Positions 1-9,833 of a stretch of 64,000 nt of DNA are shown in pieces. Location of the stretch: the NCBI GenBank assembly GCA_003260075.1, contig QLIY01000646.1:1-64000 (forward strand), read 5' to 3'. This DNA comes from Phallusia mammillata. Lineage: Eukaryota; Chordata; Ascidiacea; Phlebobranchia; Ascidiidae. The first letter of the stretch is position 1. Every line of letters begins with the position of its first letter. Below the pieces are notes generated by a model that saw nothing but the letters and a program-made list of their open reading frames with translations, was not told the DNA's origin and ran no database searches. A program made the position numbers and the translations under genes.

Positions 1-1282
1 CATCATATTGCAGATCATATTTCCAATAGCGTTTGTCAAAAGACTCTGAACGAAATTATTTCTGTTGATTGTATTTCACTTTACACAAATTATAAGTTTA
101 TACAAAAGTTTAAAACAAAAATTGGGAGCTGTATAAGTCGAAGCGAACTCTTTCCTAGTTTCAATTCATTTCTGGTCATAATCATTTTCAGCCATGCTGT
201 CAGCAAATAAATTGCACTGTTAGTCAAAAAATTAGATTGAAGATTAAATACAGTAGCTTAAAACAAACTTATGATCTTTTTTATCTTCAACCTGCATATT
301 AAAGGGGTTTCCTTCAAATTCCTTCATTTCTTGAACAAGATACATTGCTTCGTCAGTAACTTTCCGCTCCATCACACCTTTATTGCCACCAAACCTCCAA
401 AAATGTTTTTGACTGAGTTTGGGCAACAACTTTCTTTCAGTTTTGATCGGCATCGCTTTTTAATTGTTTTTTACATTATGTTACACAGCCAAAAAATTTA
501 TGTGGGATTTGATACGGAACACTTATTCTCCCGGTATGTTGGGTGTAAAGTTTTTGATGTAAATTTAGATATTGCAGGAAATTTCTGTTTAACAAATCAA
601 GTATAAAGCGTATGCTCAAAGAAAAAGTTACGTCTTGTTAAATCAATAGATGCAAATGTGCATGAGTATACTTCAGTGGTTTGTTAAGGTTTGTACCTTC
701 GAATAGCTGACATGCCAAACCGGCGATGAGCACGCCATACAGGACCTCCTGTGATCATAACAACTCCGTTGGCTGAAAACATGTGAAATGGGCGTATGTA
801 GGGTCTTTCCTGGAACTCCTCTTTCTGTTTAACTAACGTCTACCAAAAAGAAAAACACACATCCTCATGTTAAGGTTTTAAAGTGCAAAAATTATACTTT
901 GTTAAAAAGAAGTCAGTTCCACTTTTTATGCGCTTTCAACTTTAACCCACACGATTTTGCTTTTCACTAAACTGTTTAGTGATTACTTAGGCACTGTTGT
1001 TTCTTTTTACCAATTCAAAAAAATGATAACAATTACCTCATTGATGATTTCGTAATCGTTTAGAATCACGAAGTTTTTCCATCCCATTGGCACAGACATG
1101 ATGGGACCATATTTCTTTCCCCAAGCGCCAAAGTCTCTTTCTGGAAAACCGCTAAGATAGGGAAGAATTCCAAGTAGGGGAAGTCCCCTTGGACCCGGTG
1201 GAGATTTTTCGGGTTTTTGATACCACCAATAGAAAAACAAGACTACAAGTAAAGAGAACACACCCAAAAACAAGTTGAGCAT
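1..1282 (-). CDS. Cytochrome P450, CYP2-type, 5' four coding exons (runs off left edge)
   Basis: Haem-thiolate monooxygenase anchored in the ER by an N-terminal helix. Coding exons on the minus strand: 1037-1282, 697-839, 292-412 and 1-45, joined by GT-AG introns of 197, 284 and 246 bp with consistent phases (0, 2, 0), giving 185 residues. Exon 1 starts at the ATG at 1282 (A at -3), then has a hydrophobic anchor (LNLFLGVFSLLVVLFFYWWY) and the proline hinge PPGPRGLPLLG. Exon 2 holds the C-helix WRAHRRF with the WxxxR haem-propionate motif. Exon 3 contains a segment with VMERKVTDEAMYLVQEM and NPFNM, and exon 4 begins SLLTNAIGNMICNM, both typical of CYP2 members. The intron positions match the vertebrate CYP2 pattern as I recall it. 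The I-helix, ExxR and Cys haem loop lie outside the window, so subfamily and substrate cannot be told. An extension of the reading frame upstream to 1315 has no ATG. Confidence 0.9.
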
Positions 1283-1315
1283 CTTCGTGGGTTTTCTGTA
1301 ACTCCTGTTTGACAC

Positions 1316-1711
1316 GCTACAAATGGTAACCTTTTCTTAGACATACCTTAAAAATTTTAAAATTTTAAATTATTCGCAGAAAAAGTTGTCAATTTTGCAG
1401 ATTGTTATTTCGCCCCTTGAAAGCTTACAGAAAATGATGTCAACCGTACTCTTTAGACTAAAACTTTACAAACAGATAATATTTCACGCTATAGAAACAA
1501 CATGGCATAATGCAAAAGTTAAAGTTGAAGTTATCTAAGGTTTGCAATTAACTATTTCGATCCGTACTTCGCTCACTTCCACACTTACATATTTCACCTG
1601 CACAAGTAGCTGTAAAAATCAATGACTAGCTTATGTGTATTGCTTGAGAACAGTTTGTCGGTTTATTGGTGAAGCGTGTTAATGTTTGTTTTAGGATGAA
1701 CTGTAAAATAC

Positions 1712-1800
<89 letters not shown>

Positions 1801-4069
1801 TACTGTAGTTGAGGATATCTTCCAATACCCAGTGATACGGATTTTACTATTTTTCTTAAAGGAACCAAACCTAACCTCTGCATTTATCCAATGTGTAATA
1901 AATGTTCCCTAATGCAACTTATTTACCAACTAGTAAACGAATTGGAAACCTAAAACTCATTACAATACAGTTCAAACATTTGTACAGTTTTGCACTAAAA
2001 TTACGCATGGAAATGCCTAAATTTTAACATACTCCATCATTTTCTATGGGTTACTGCAATCACACTAATTCGTAAACGAAATATTAGTTTTCTTCTTTAA
2101 AGAACAGCAGAGCGTTGTAAAATAAAAATAATTTCATCGTACCCAAACATTTAATTGTTTTTAATTTGGAGGTAAACTGAAACCGACAATTTCGTGCTGT
2201 AAGATGTAAGCAAATATAATTGTGTGTCAATGATCTAATATATTACTTCGAATAAATAACACATTTATTTAAACTGTTGGTTTATCTCCTTAAATATGCA
2301 CGCTACATAAAGTCACAATTGTTAAATCTGCGTGTTTTATAAACTGCATTTAAACGTGTGATATTTTATTGATGCAGGTAATTTGGCGAGAAAAGCGAAG
2401 TACAATACCTTGAAACGTTAAATAATTTTCAGTTAATTTTTTGACTTTGATTCGTTGAAGCCAATAGACAAAGGTGTACAAAACATTTTAAATTTGTTTC
2501 TACAGTTCTGCGACGTCCAACTACGCACAACGATCAAATACAAATCTGCTCTGACGACTGATTTACACATGAACCTTTCTCTGTTATTATCTTCACAATT
2601 GATCATTTCCAAGCGCATTCTGTCTTTCGTCAGCACAAATAAGCCTTGACCAACTAAGCTATTGATGCGTTACGAGTACGCGAGGTGGCCCTAGCAGTAC
2701 TTTTCTGGGGGTGAAAAGCAGACGCTCCACAACCGATAACGTCGACCGTTTTGACCTGCGTGTATGAACCATATCTACAATGCGGTTCAGATTGAACAAA
2801 GGTTGTTGGCCAAAAAATGTTGACAAAAATCTTTTGCTTGTCGAGTCACAATTTTGCAGAGAAGCAATAATTATCAATTTACTTTGCTTTTCATGTCTAC
2901 TTGAAATCTAATGTATACAAATTACTAAACTGGGTGATGATCTTCATCGCATGTCGAACAATTACATTTTCATCACTTATCACATGTTTTAATTGCATGC
3001 TTTATTGCCAAGTTTTTAAGTCAAACCGATAATTGCAATCCAAAACGACGAAATCACTGCAGACTACATGGCCGTACCGAGATGTGGTGAACGTATTCAC
3101 CAACTCTAGTACAGTCTTCTCAAGTTTTCAATATCAAATACTATAGCATTGCATAAAAACTACTTTTTTGGCTACTCACCAACAGATAAACTATAACTTT
3201 CAGGATATCTTAAATTCTTGATAAAATATCAATTTATGTTTGTGCATGGGTTATAATTGCATGTTGATTTGTTTCTTGTTCTTAATTCTCTACCTTGTCA
3301 ATATTTAAACTACTGCTGCTAACACATGACTCTACACTGTCACCATGCGTTCACATACATAATTCACGTAGTTCACATCTCTACCGCTGGAGTTATTTGT
3401 CAATCACAACCCCTTTTTAATACAATTGTTTGAATTACGTATCAGGAATTGGTAAACTTGTTACCGCTATCTGAGTGTAGCTGTGGTTAAAAGGTTTTTG
3501 ATTTTTTCCAAGCATTTGTATCAAGATTCTACCCGCACGTTTGATGCCGCCAGTATTTTAAACTAAACAAGATGATTACGTTTAACATGTAACTTATTAA
3601 ATATAGTTATTATTCACCACCTATACTCTTGCGAAAGTTGCGTTGAAAGCATATGTATTAACTAATGCAATTCATTAATTGGGGTAGATGAAACGATTAC
3701 AACGTTTACGTTGTATTTTAGAAACGCGATTTTGTTTATTAATTATTAATTTTAGGAAACTGAAGTTTCTATTTAAACATCGTAAGTTAACATTAGCTAG
3801 ACGGAGTCTCATAATATTTGAACTTCTCTTCCTAGAGTCTTAATACTCACGTGTTTGCTTTTCTATCACGGGGTTAATATTTAATTAGAATGTATATTTT
3901 AAATATAGTTTCGCCAGTGTTCTTGGGCTGGTTACTGTATTAGCGCTGCTTTTTACTTTTAGAATCGATAATTAGGAATATAAGGGTAATTTAGTTACGT
4001 CGTTGGCATTTTTATGACAATTGTATATTTGTTACAAGATACAGCTTTGGACAAACGAGCTCTCTGAGC
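1316..4069. other. Intergenic: P450 upstream region and divergent neighbour
   Basis: Lies between two divergently transcribed genes (P450 on minus, ParB-like on plus), so it should hold both promoters. AT-rich. The only landmark is the C homopolymer at 1713-1800. Open frames at 2433-2877 are short and resemble nothing I know. No exon, RNA gene or clear TATA/Inr arrangement could be supported. Confidence 0.5.
1713..1800. repeat. 88-base C homopolymer
   Basis: Uninterrupted run of 88 C between unrelated AT-rich flanks. No direct duplication flanks it. Given the many short C/G spacers elsewhere, it may be an assembly filler whose length encodes an estimated gap; a real poly-C tract cannot be excluded. 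Confidence 0.9.
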
Positions 4070-6046
4070 ATGTCAGGGGTGGTTGAAATAAACAAACAGA
4101 TAAGGCCTTCGGAGATTTATTTTACTGAAGACAGCATTTGGCCTGTTTTTCGTGGTGGAGATGATGTGCATTACATAGTTGACCAACTTCTGGATGATCC
4201 TTTGTCAATACATCTTGAAAACATAAAGGTTTTCAAGACACGTGGCAAGTTTTACAGGTATAATCAACGCGTGTTGTGGAATAGAATTCGATTACCTAAA
4301 GCAACCGTCTAAAAGCCAAACTAAACCAGAAATCCAGCTGAAATTTGTTATGTTTTTTAAATGTTTTTGCACAGCAAATACAACCAACGTCTATATGTGT
4401 TTCGTGTGCTGGAAATGAAAGGAAAATTAGACGTTATCATTGTGGATATAATCAGTGGCTCCCACCAAGATATTATGTTGTCACCTGGCAACGCTGGATG
4501 CCACATCAAGATGCAAGGTGATGCACAAACCTATCGACACTGCACTTGTCCGAGTCAACAACATTTACCATTACCAGGTAGGGCTAACTGTTATTGCATG
4601 GATATAATCAACCTAATTTGAATTACAAATAAATAATTGTAGGTGGTATTACACTTCTCAAATCTTGGTCAACGCGTGCTTAGACGTTTTATAAAATTCA
4701 AATTGTCACCCCTTGTCAATACAGATTTTAACAATTCAGCTGTGTTTCGTTTTTGTAGCGGATTCATTTTCTGCCAACTTTATAAATCAATTATGCTATT
4801 TAGGCCACCAGTTGGAGGTGGCCCACAGGGTAAACTATCCCAGTTCCAGTTCTCGTGCTGTATCAGTGCACTCAACAAGCCCCAGAAATACGATGAGTTG
4901 GGGTTCGGTGCTTACAGGAGCCGCCATGGTTGCTGATACGGCAGCNGCGAGCATCTAATAACAGAACCGAAAGTCCTTCCCCCTTTTCCCGTTCCCTCTT
5001 TTCCCGTTCCCCCTTTTCCCTTTCACCTGCAAGAATACGATTTAGTCAAAATTCGATCAGAAGCACATTTCGCAACGGAACCGACGTCAACAACACAATT
5101 ATCCAAATAGCAGGAGGGCAGTTGGATGAAACTGATATTGGAAGAATGGATGTGTATGAAGTAAATGGTGAATACGTAAGGTAAGTACCATGCTATTACA
5201 GTGACTATATCAGGACAGTTTGTGTTTTTAATAGTTCAAGAAAGAACGTTTTGACTTGTCGATAATACCAAACCAAAGTCCGAATTTTTCACTCTTATTT
5301 GTTTTTTTGTTTCCTACCAAATTTTTTTTGTCACATTGAACCAATTTGCATAAATATATTTTGTTTACTGGTTTATTAAATCCAACCATGCCTACTGAAG
5401 GCGTTGTACTAAATCAAACTGGTGTCCAAAGCTTTCCTATCCTTATCATGTTGATACTTAAACCTATTACATTGTTATCACAGTTACAACAACCGGCGTT
5501 TATATATGTTTCGTGTTTTAAACCTTCTTGACTTGCTGGACAAAATTGAAGTTGATCTCATTGATAGTCCTCCACGAGATGGCAGTACACGCAACGCTGG
5601 ATGTCACGTGACAATGAGAGGCGGCGAAGCGTATCGGCACTGTCCATGTGGGCGTGGTATATTGCCGAGTACGTAGACCGTTTTAAGCCATTGCTAGACA
5701 AAGAGCAAACATATCAATGGATTTCCGAAAAACTTTTGTGTTTAAATTGAATTTTCGGTTATCTCTGATTTAGGTTTTGGCAAAAGAACCATAACAAAAG
5801 GTTTTTTAAAAACCACCAACATTGGTGCAAATATTTGACTTCATACCCAACTTTTCAAAAACAAGTTGAAATTGTATGTTGTTGTAAAGTATGTAAAGTC
5901 AGCCAACAGTTGCTACATGTTAACATTAAACTCTTTCTCTTTTACCAGTGGAAAACTTTAAATTTTTAGGTGAGTTGGAAATCATCGCTAATAATCCTTT
6001 AGTTCAAGACTTGACAGAGAGAATGATGAGATGGTGGAGAGTGTAA
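4070..6046 (+). CDS. Protein with two tandem ParB/sulfiredoxin-like modules, five exons, 349 aa
   Basis: Exons 4070-4257, 4375-4577, 4804-5180, 5484-5668 and 5949-6046, all GT-AG with phases 2, 1, 2, 1; the sum is 1050 nt once the ambiguous base at 4945 is discounted. Module 1 (about residues 11-75) has IRPSEIYFTEDSI, later GKFYSKYNQRLYVFRVLE. Module 2 (about 206-268) has IRFSQNSIRSTFRNG and YNNRRLYMFRVL. This order (strand, S/T-QDSI-like helix, then a (D/N)N(R/Q)R-L-Y-x-F motif equivalent to the ParB GERR motif) is what I know from small ParB-like domains. Each module is followed by NAGCH...YRHCxC (residues 102-121 and 293-311), a possible metal-binding Cys/His cluster. The modules share a phase-2 intron before the YN(Q/N)R motif and a phase-1 intron after LP, so the gene arose by internal duplication. 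A Ser/Pro-rich linker (FSRS repeats) joins them, and the tail ends LTERMMRWWRV. Function is unknown; nucleotide binding or DNA-linked activity is inference. The start ATG has A at -3. Confidence 0.82.
4945..4945. other. Single ambiguous base (N) inside exon 3
   Basis: The N sits in a GCAGC/GCGAGC context in the coding exon 4804-5180. Reading it as a base shifts the frame into TAATAA at 4957-4962; counting it as absent keeps the frame open for 124 codons and matches both splice phases. It is therefore most likely a spurious position or join mark and not a true nucleotide. Confidence 0.75.
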
Positions 6047-6136
6047 TGTAATGTGCATTTTCGTAATGGTTTTGGATCATCGCGTATTGGATTGTATATA
6101 TTGAATGTTATGTGCTTTCGTTTAGTGAATTAGAAA

Positions 6137-6441
6137 TGAAGTTGTATGTATTGCTATAATTTTAAGCACTTTTGCTGATGTTTGTGTAGTTCCACCACCA
6201 CGTAATTGTCTAAATAAATTGTTAATTCGTTATGGCACCTTTAGCTGCTTCCCCGTGATGGCAGAGCTGCTAACATAAGAATTGCCCCCCCCCCTGAAGT
6301 TGTATGTATTGCTATAATTTTAAGCACTTTTGCTGATGTTTGCGTAGTTCCACCACCACGTAATTGTTCAAATAAATTGTTAATTCGTTATGACACCTTT
6401 GCTGCCTCCCCATGATGGCAGAGCTGCTAACATAAGAATTG
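6137..6441. repeat. Direct duplication around a C10 spacer
   Basis: Copies 6137-6284 and 6295-6441 are nearly identical (few substitutions and a short indel) and are separated by exactly ten C (6285-6294). It covers the 3' region of the ParB-like gene. Probably unmerged contig or haplotype ends. Confidence 0.9.
6213..6218 (+). terminator. Candidate polyadenylation signal AATAAA
   Basis: AATAAA 167 bp after the stop codon of the two-module ParB-like gene. A second copy at 6371-6376 exists only because the 3' region is duplicated around the C10 spacer at 6285. Confidence 0.5.
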
Positions 6442-6447
6442 AAATCA

Positions 6448-6709
6448 CAAAAAATTGCTAAATACCGATACGTGTCGCAAAGAGCTTTACCGGATATTGT
6501 GTGCAAATGCTTGTGGTTTTAATGCTGAGCCTTTGCCCTATTAAGTTGACGGTCTCTGGCATAGAATTAAAATCCCCCCCCCCCAAAAATGCTAAATACC
6601 GATACGTGTCGCAAAGAGCTTTACCGAATATTGTGTGCAAATGCTTTCGATTTTTATGCTGAGCCTTTGCCATATTAAGTTGACGGTCTCTGGCGTAGAA
6701 TTAAAATCG
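6448..6709. repeat. Direct duplication around a C11 spacer
   Basis: Copies about 6448-6573 and 6585-6709 flank C at 6574-6584. One C belongs to the flanking sequence, leaving ten inserted. The segment 6295-6573 is thus enclosed by two spacers, like a small separate contig. Confidence 0.88.
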
Positions 6710-7326
6710 GCTAGATTTCTGGATTTGTTTGGTAAGCTTAATGCAGACAGAAATTTCGAGTCTAGGATGTTTCCTTTCCTTTCCTGTGCTTGTTTATGGT
6801 TTAAATTGGTGATGCATTGAACCCGCCTTAATAGGTCAAAACCGAATAAAATTGTTGATGCAGGCGAACCTATTTCTGAAACTACAGAGCAACTTTTGTA
6901 ATATATAACCGTCAACCGAAACAAAACAGCTAATACTTTGCAGATATCGTGGCTGTATTTTCTAGGTGCAACAATAAGTTAATTTTTGATGTTTTACACA
7001 TGACGTCATTGAAAGTTAGGCATTACTTTCATACACTAATGAAGTTTTGTATTCATTATAATCTTTGAGAAAAACGACCCTGTACAATTTCATTTCTACC
7101 CTTGTGTTGGGGAGAATTTGAAACAAATATAACCAACTCCCGGCGAGGATCTTTGAATCACACTTGAACACAAAGGCGGTAGTAATTCGGTTTCGGAAAA
7201 AAGCTTTGCTTGATTTGGTAAACAAACGTATTCATTTGTTTGTACTTTTAATTTTCTTTACAGTCGCCTGGTCAGTGGACAAACTCTTGTAACACGGATG
7301 ATACCGTCATTGGCCACTACCTACAC

Positions 7327-7457
7327 CAGTGGTTCTTAACCGGGGTTCGACGAAGGTCTTTTTTGGGAAGTACAATCCCAATACTCGTTTTTGTCAAGCT
7401 TTAGGATCTATAGTTGCTAAAAACGGCAATTTGCAATTGTTTAAGATTAAAACACTG
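7327..7457. mobile_element. Degenerate hAT-type MITE, 5' end clear
   Basis: Starts with CAGTGGTTCTTAACCGGGG, a classic hAT terminal repeat. A decayed right end may be TTAAGATTAAAACACTG at 7441-7457, but no matching 8-bp target duplication is visible. The right boundary is uncertain. Confidence 0.35.
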
Positions 7458-7472
7458 GAGGTTAAACTTGGG

Positions 7473-7836
7473 CAGGGGTGTTTTAAACTACACTAAACAG
7501 TTTTTGCGGTACTAAAAAGAGTATTACCAGCCTAATAACCCCAAATGTCAATCTTTTTGTACGCCTATTGTGTGCCAACAATGCGAACAAAACAGGTACC
7601 GCAAGCAACACAATATAGATTATGACATCATAAACACTTAAGACTGATCTCTTCGATGTGCAGCTCAATGTGTGCACCAAGCTAGAAATTAATATGGGCT
7701 TTTGGGGCGCTATTAGATGGTAAATGCATGATATAAACCAAGTATTTTGAAACAAAAATAAGCAGGTAAATGGCGGCCGTTGGTGAAATAAGAATCTGCG
7801 ATGCGGCCGTTCTAGCAAAATAGTTGTGCACCCCTG
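7473..7836. mobile_element. Possible hAT-type MITE with CAGGGGTG ends
   Basis: Inverted 8-bp termini CAGGGGTG...CACCCCTG enclose 364 bp, with GGCCGTTGGTGAAATAAG and GGCCGTTCTAGCAAAATA inside the right part. Flanking octamers (AACTTGGG and CACCAAGG) do not match, so the call rests on the termini alone. The 167-codon open frame here has no recognisable protein signature and is probably chance. Confidence 0.35.
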
Positions 7837-8308
7837 CACCAAGGTTTTATTTTCTTTTTTTGTGTGTCTGTATCCGTTTGACTTAGCAAACAGCCTGGAG
7901 CTGGACAATGCAATATCTGTTTTACAATCTATTTGATCACTACCTAACCATAGCTTATACTCATAATGATCATTGCCTTGAAACATATTATTTAAGAAAC
8001 AGCAACTTCAAAAATAAATGCAAGCAAAACAAATACACAAAAAAACATAGGAAAGATGAGCATATCATCCACGTGCCGATTGCCTTTGGGGCAGGGCAAT
8101 ACTATTTTTTGTAATACATTGGTATGTTCCAAAACAAATGTTTTTACATTTGGAACGAAAAAAATAAAATGTCAAATTTTAAATTGTATTCAATGGAAAT
8201 TGAAGGACCATATATGCAGGGCAAAAAGAAAAAATACAAAAAGTGTGCTGCTCTAGTTTGCAGATGATTTTTTACAAGTGAAGTTCACAAAAATACTACC
8301 TGGCAACA

Positions 8309-8416
8309 ACGATGATATTGTAGTACATATCTAGATGATTTTTGTATGAACAAACAACAATAACGATGATATTGTAGTACATATCTAGATGATTTTTGTA
8401 TGAACAAACAACAATA
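8309..8416. repeat. Perfect 2 x 54-bp tandem repeat
   Basis: Units 8309-8362 and 8363-8416 are identical and directly adjacent, with no C/G spacer, so this is either a very recent real duplication or a different kind of assembly stutter. Confidence 0.9.
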
Positions 8417-8727
8417 GTTCATGTTTGGGGTTGGTCTTTTGCATGAATAAAAACAACGTTGTGTTGGTCTTAACCAAAAATAGGACGAATTTAATCAGTT
8501 CTGTATATTCATCCTAAACATAGTACACGATTTTCTATGCTGCCGATTGTAGATGTTTGACTTTAGGTACACAGTAGCAATAGGGTTGTGATCAGTAAGT
8601 AACACATGTTTGTAGGCAAAAACACGACTTCTTGTCAGACATAAAATCTGTCCACTTATAAACAAGAAGTCAAACATGATGTGGTCCAACTGTTTGCCAT
8701 GTCAACCCTCGAAGGGATGTTATAGAA

Positions 8728-8960
8728 CAGTGGTTCTCAACCGCTGGTCCGCGGACCGGTGCCGGTCCCTGTCAACTTTCCTGCCGGTCCGCCAAATATA
8801 TTACAATTTTATCTCAATTTAATTTTTGTAAATTTCCCAGAACCGCGTTTAACACATAAGGTATCAAACAGACAGCAGCAAACTTCTCATTAAATTGAAA
8901 TTTTCATACCCCCCCCCCAAAGTTTACTGGTCCGCCCAATTAAAAGGTTGAGAACCACTG
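8728..8960. mobile_element. Non-autonomous hAT element (MITE), 233 bp
   Basis: Perfect 15-bp inverted termini (CAGTGGTTCTCAACC) and an 8-bp target duplication TTATAGAA at 8720-8727 and 8961-8968. The interior is GGTCCGC-rich at the left end and non-coding. It contains a C10 tract at 8909-8918 without a flanking duplication, so a piece of the interior may be missing or joined artificially. Confidence 0.92.
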
Positions 8961-9314
8961 TTATAGAATGCTGGATCAAACCCAAATCATATATACTGCG
9001 CTTATATTTGGGCCTTTTGTCATATTATAGCCTACCAAGAATGGAAACTAAGGACACATTGAACTGTTGGTAAACTGTGCCTTTTCAGCTTGAAAGATAA
9101 AAATCTGATCGCTTCGAAACTAAAAAAATATTACATTAAAAATCGTTTTTCTTAAAATTAATTAAAAATCTGATATGCAGACTTTGACATCGTGAATGCG
9201 CTTAGTACAGCACTGTAGCCTAAAATAGGCTGATCGCAATTGTACGTTGCTGTACGGACTTACAGTCGGCCGAATGTTTATAAATAGATGCTAAAGCTTC
9301 AGTTCTGCAAAACA

Positions 9315-9833
9315 TTACTTCTTTTGCTTTGCAGTCCACATAAGAACCTCATCCAAACCAGTGCCCTTCAGTGCACTGACTTCCAGTAGCGCCCATTTTC
9401 GGTTTTCGGGCAAACTGTTCAGTTGCAAACCAGACTTGATACTGTCCATGGACATGCGTTGTTCCAAGTCGCGTTTGTTGGCTACGATGCACACAAATGC
9501 ATTCTGCAAATTGATGTCGTGCAAAGCCTTATGGAGGGCAACTCTTGCTTCGTCAATTCTACCTTCATCCGCGGAGTCAACAACAAACATAATTCCGTCG
9601 ACTTGTTCATAGTAATGTTTCCACAGGTCTCTGATCTTGTCCTGGCCGCCGGTGTCCCAAATGTTAAAGTCTATGTTTTTGAACACAACAGTCTCAAAGT
9701 TGAACCCAACAGTAGGCGTAGTGGAACCCGCCTCTCCATGCTTGAGTTTGTTCAGCACGGAAGTCTTACCAGCAAGGTCGAGGCCGATCAGTACCAAGCG
9801 TACCTCTCGACGCCCAGAGCACGAATTACCCAT
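9315..9833 (-). CDS. ARF/ARL-family small GTPase, intronless, 172 aa
   Basis: Membrane-traffic GTPase of the ARF family. The start is the ATG at 9833 (GGGAATGGG), which gives Met-Gly-Asn-Ser and hence an N-myristoylation site at Gly2. An upstream in-frame extension to 9860 lacks an ATG. Motifs: P-loop GLDLAGKT (17-24; families usually have GLDAAGKT), switch I PTVGFNFETV (40-49), WDTGGQ (59-64) with catalytic Gln64, DKIRDLWKHYYEQ, NKRD (119-122) and SALKGTG (153-159). The segment between Gly2 and the P-loop is about seven residues shorter than in ARF1, which shortens the amphipathic membrane helix; Cys5 could be acylated. The coding region has no intron, so it may be a retrocopy, though no A tail or target duplication was found. 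A splice acceptor-like TTAATTAG just upstream suggests a 5' UTR intron. The product is a divergent ARF-like protein; the exact orthologue is not assignable. Confidence 0.9.
   Translation of the reverse strand: MGNSCSGRREVRLVLIGLDLAGKTSVLNKLKHGEAGSTTPTVGFNFETVVFKNIDFNIWDTGGQDKIRDLWKHYYEQVDGIMFVVDSADEGRIDEARVALHKALHDINLQNAFVCIVANKRDLEQRMSMDSIKSGLQLNSLPENRKWALLEVSALKGTGLDEVLMWTAKQKK

Noticed and set aside
7483..7986. 167-codon minus-strand frame as a membrane protein gene
   Set aside because: It runs through a probable MITE and hydrophobic stretches arise from T-rich DNA; no homologue or splice structure is apparent.
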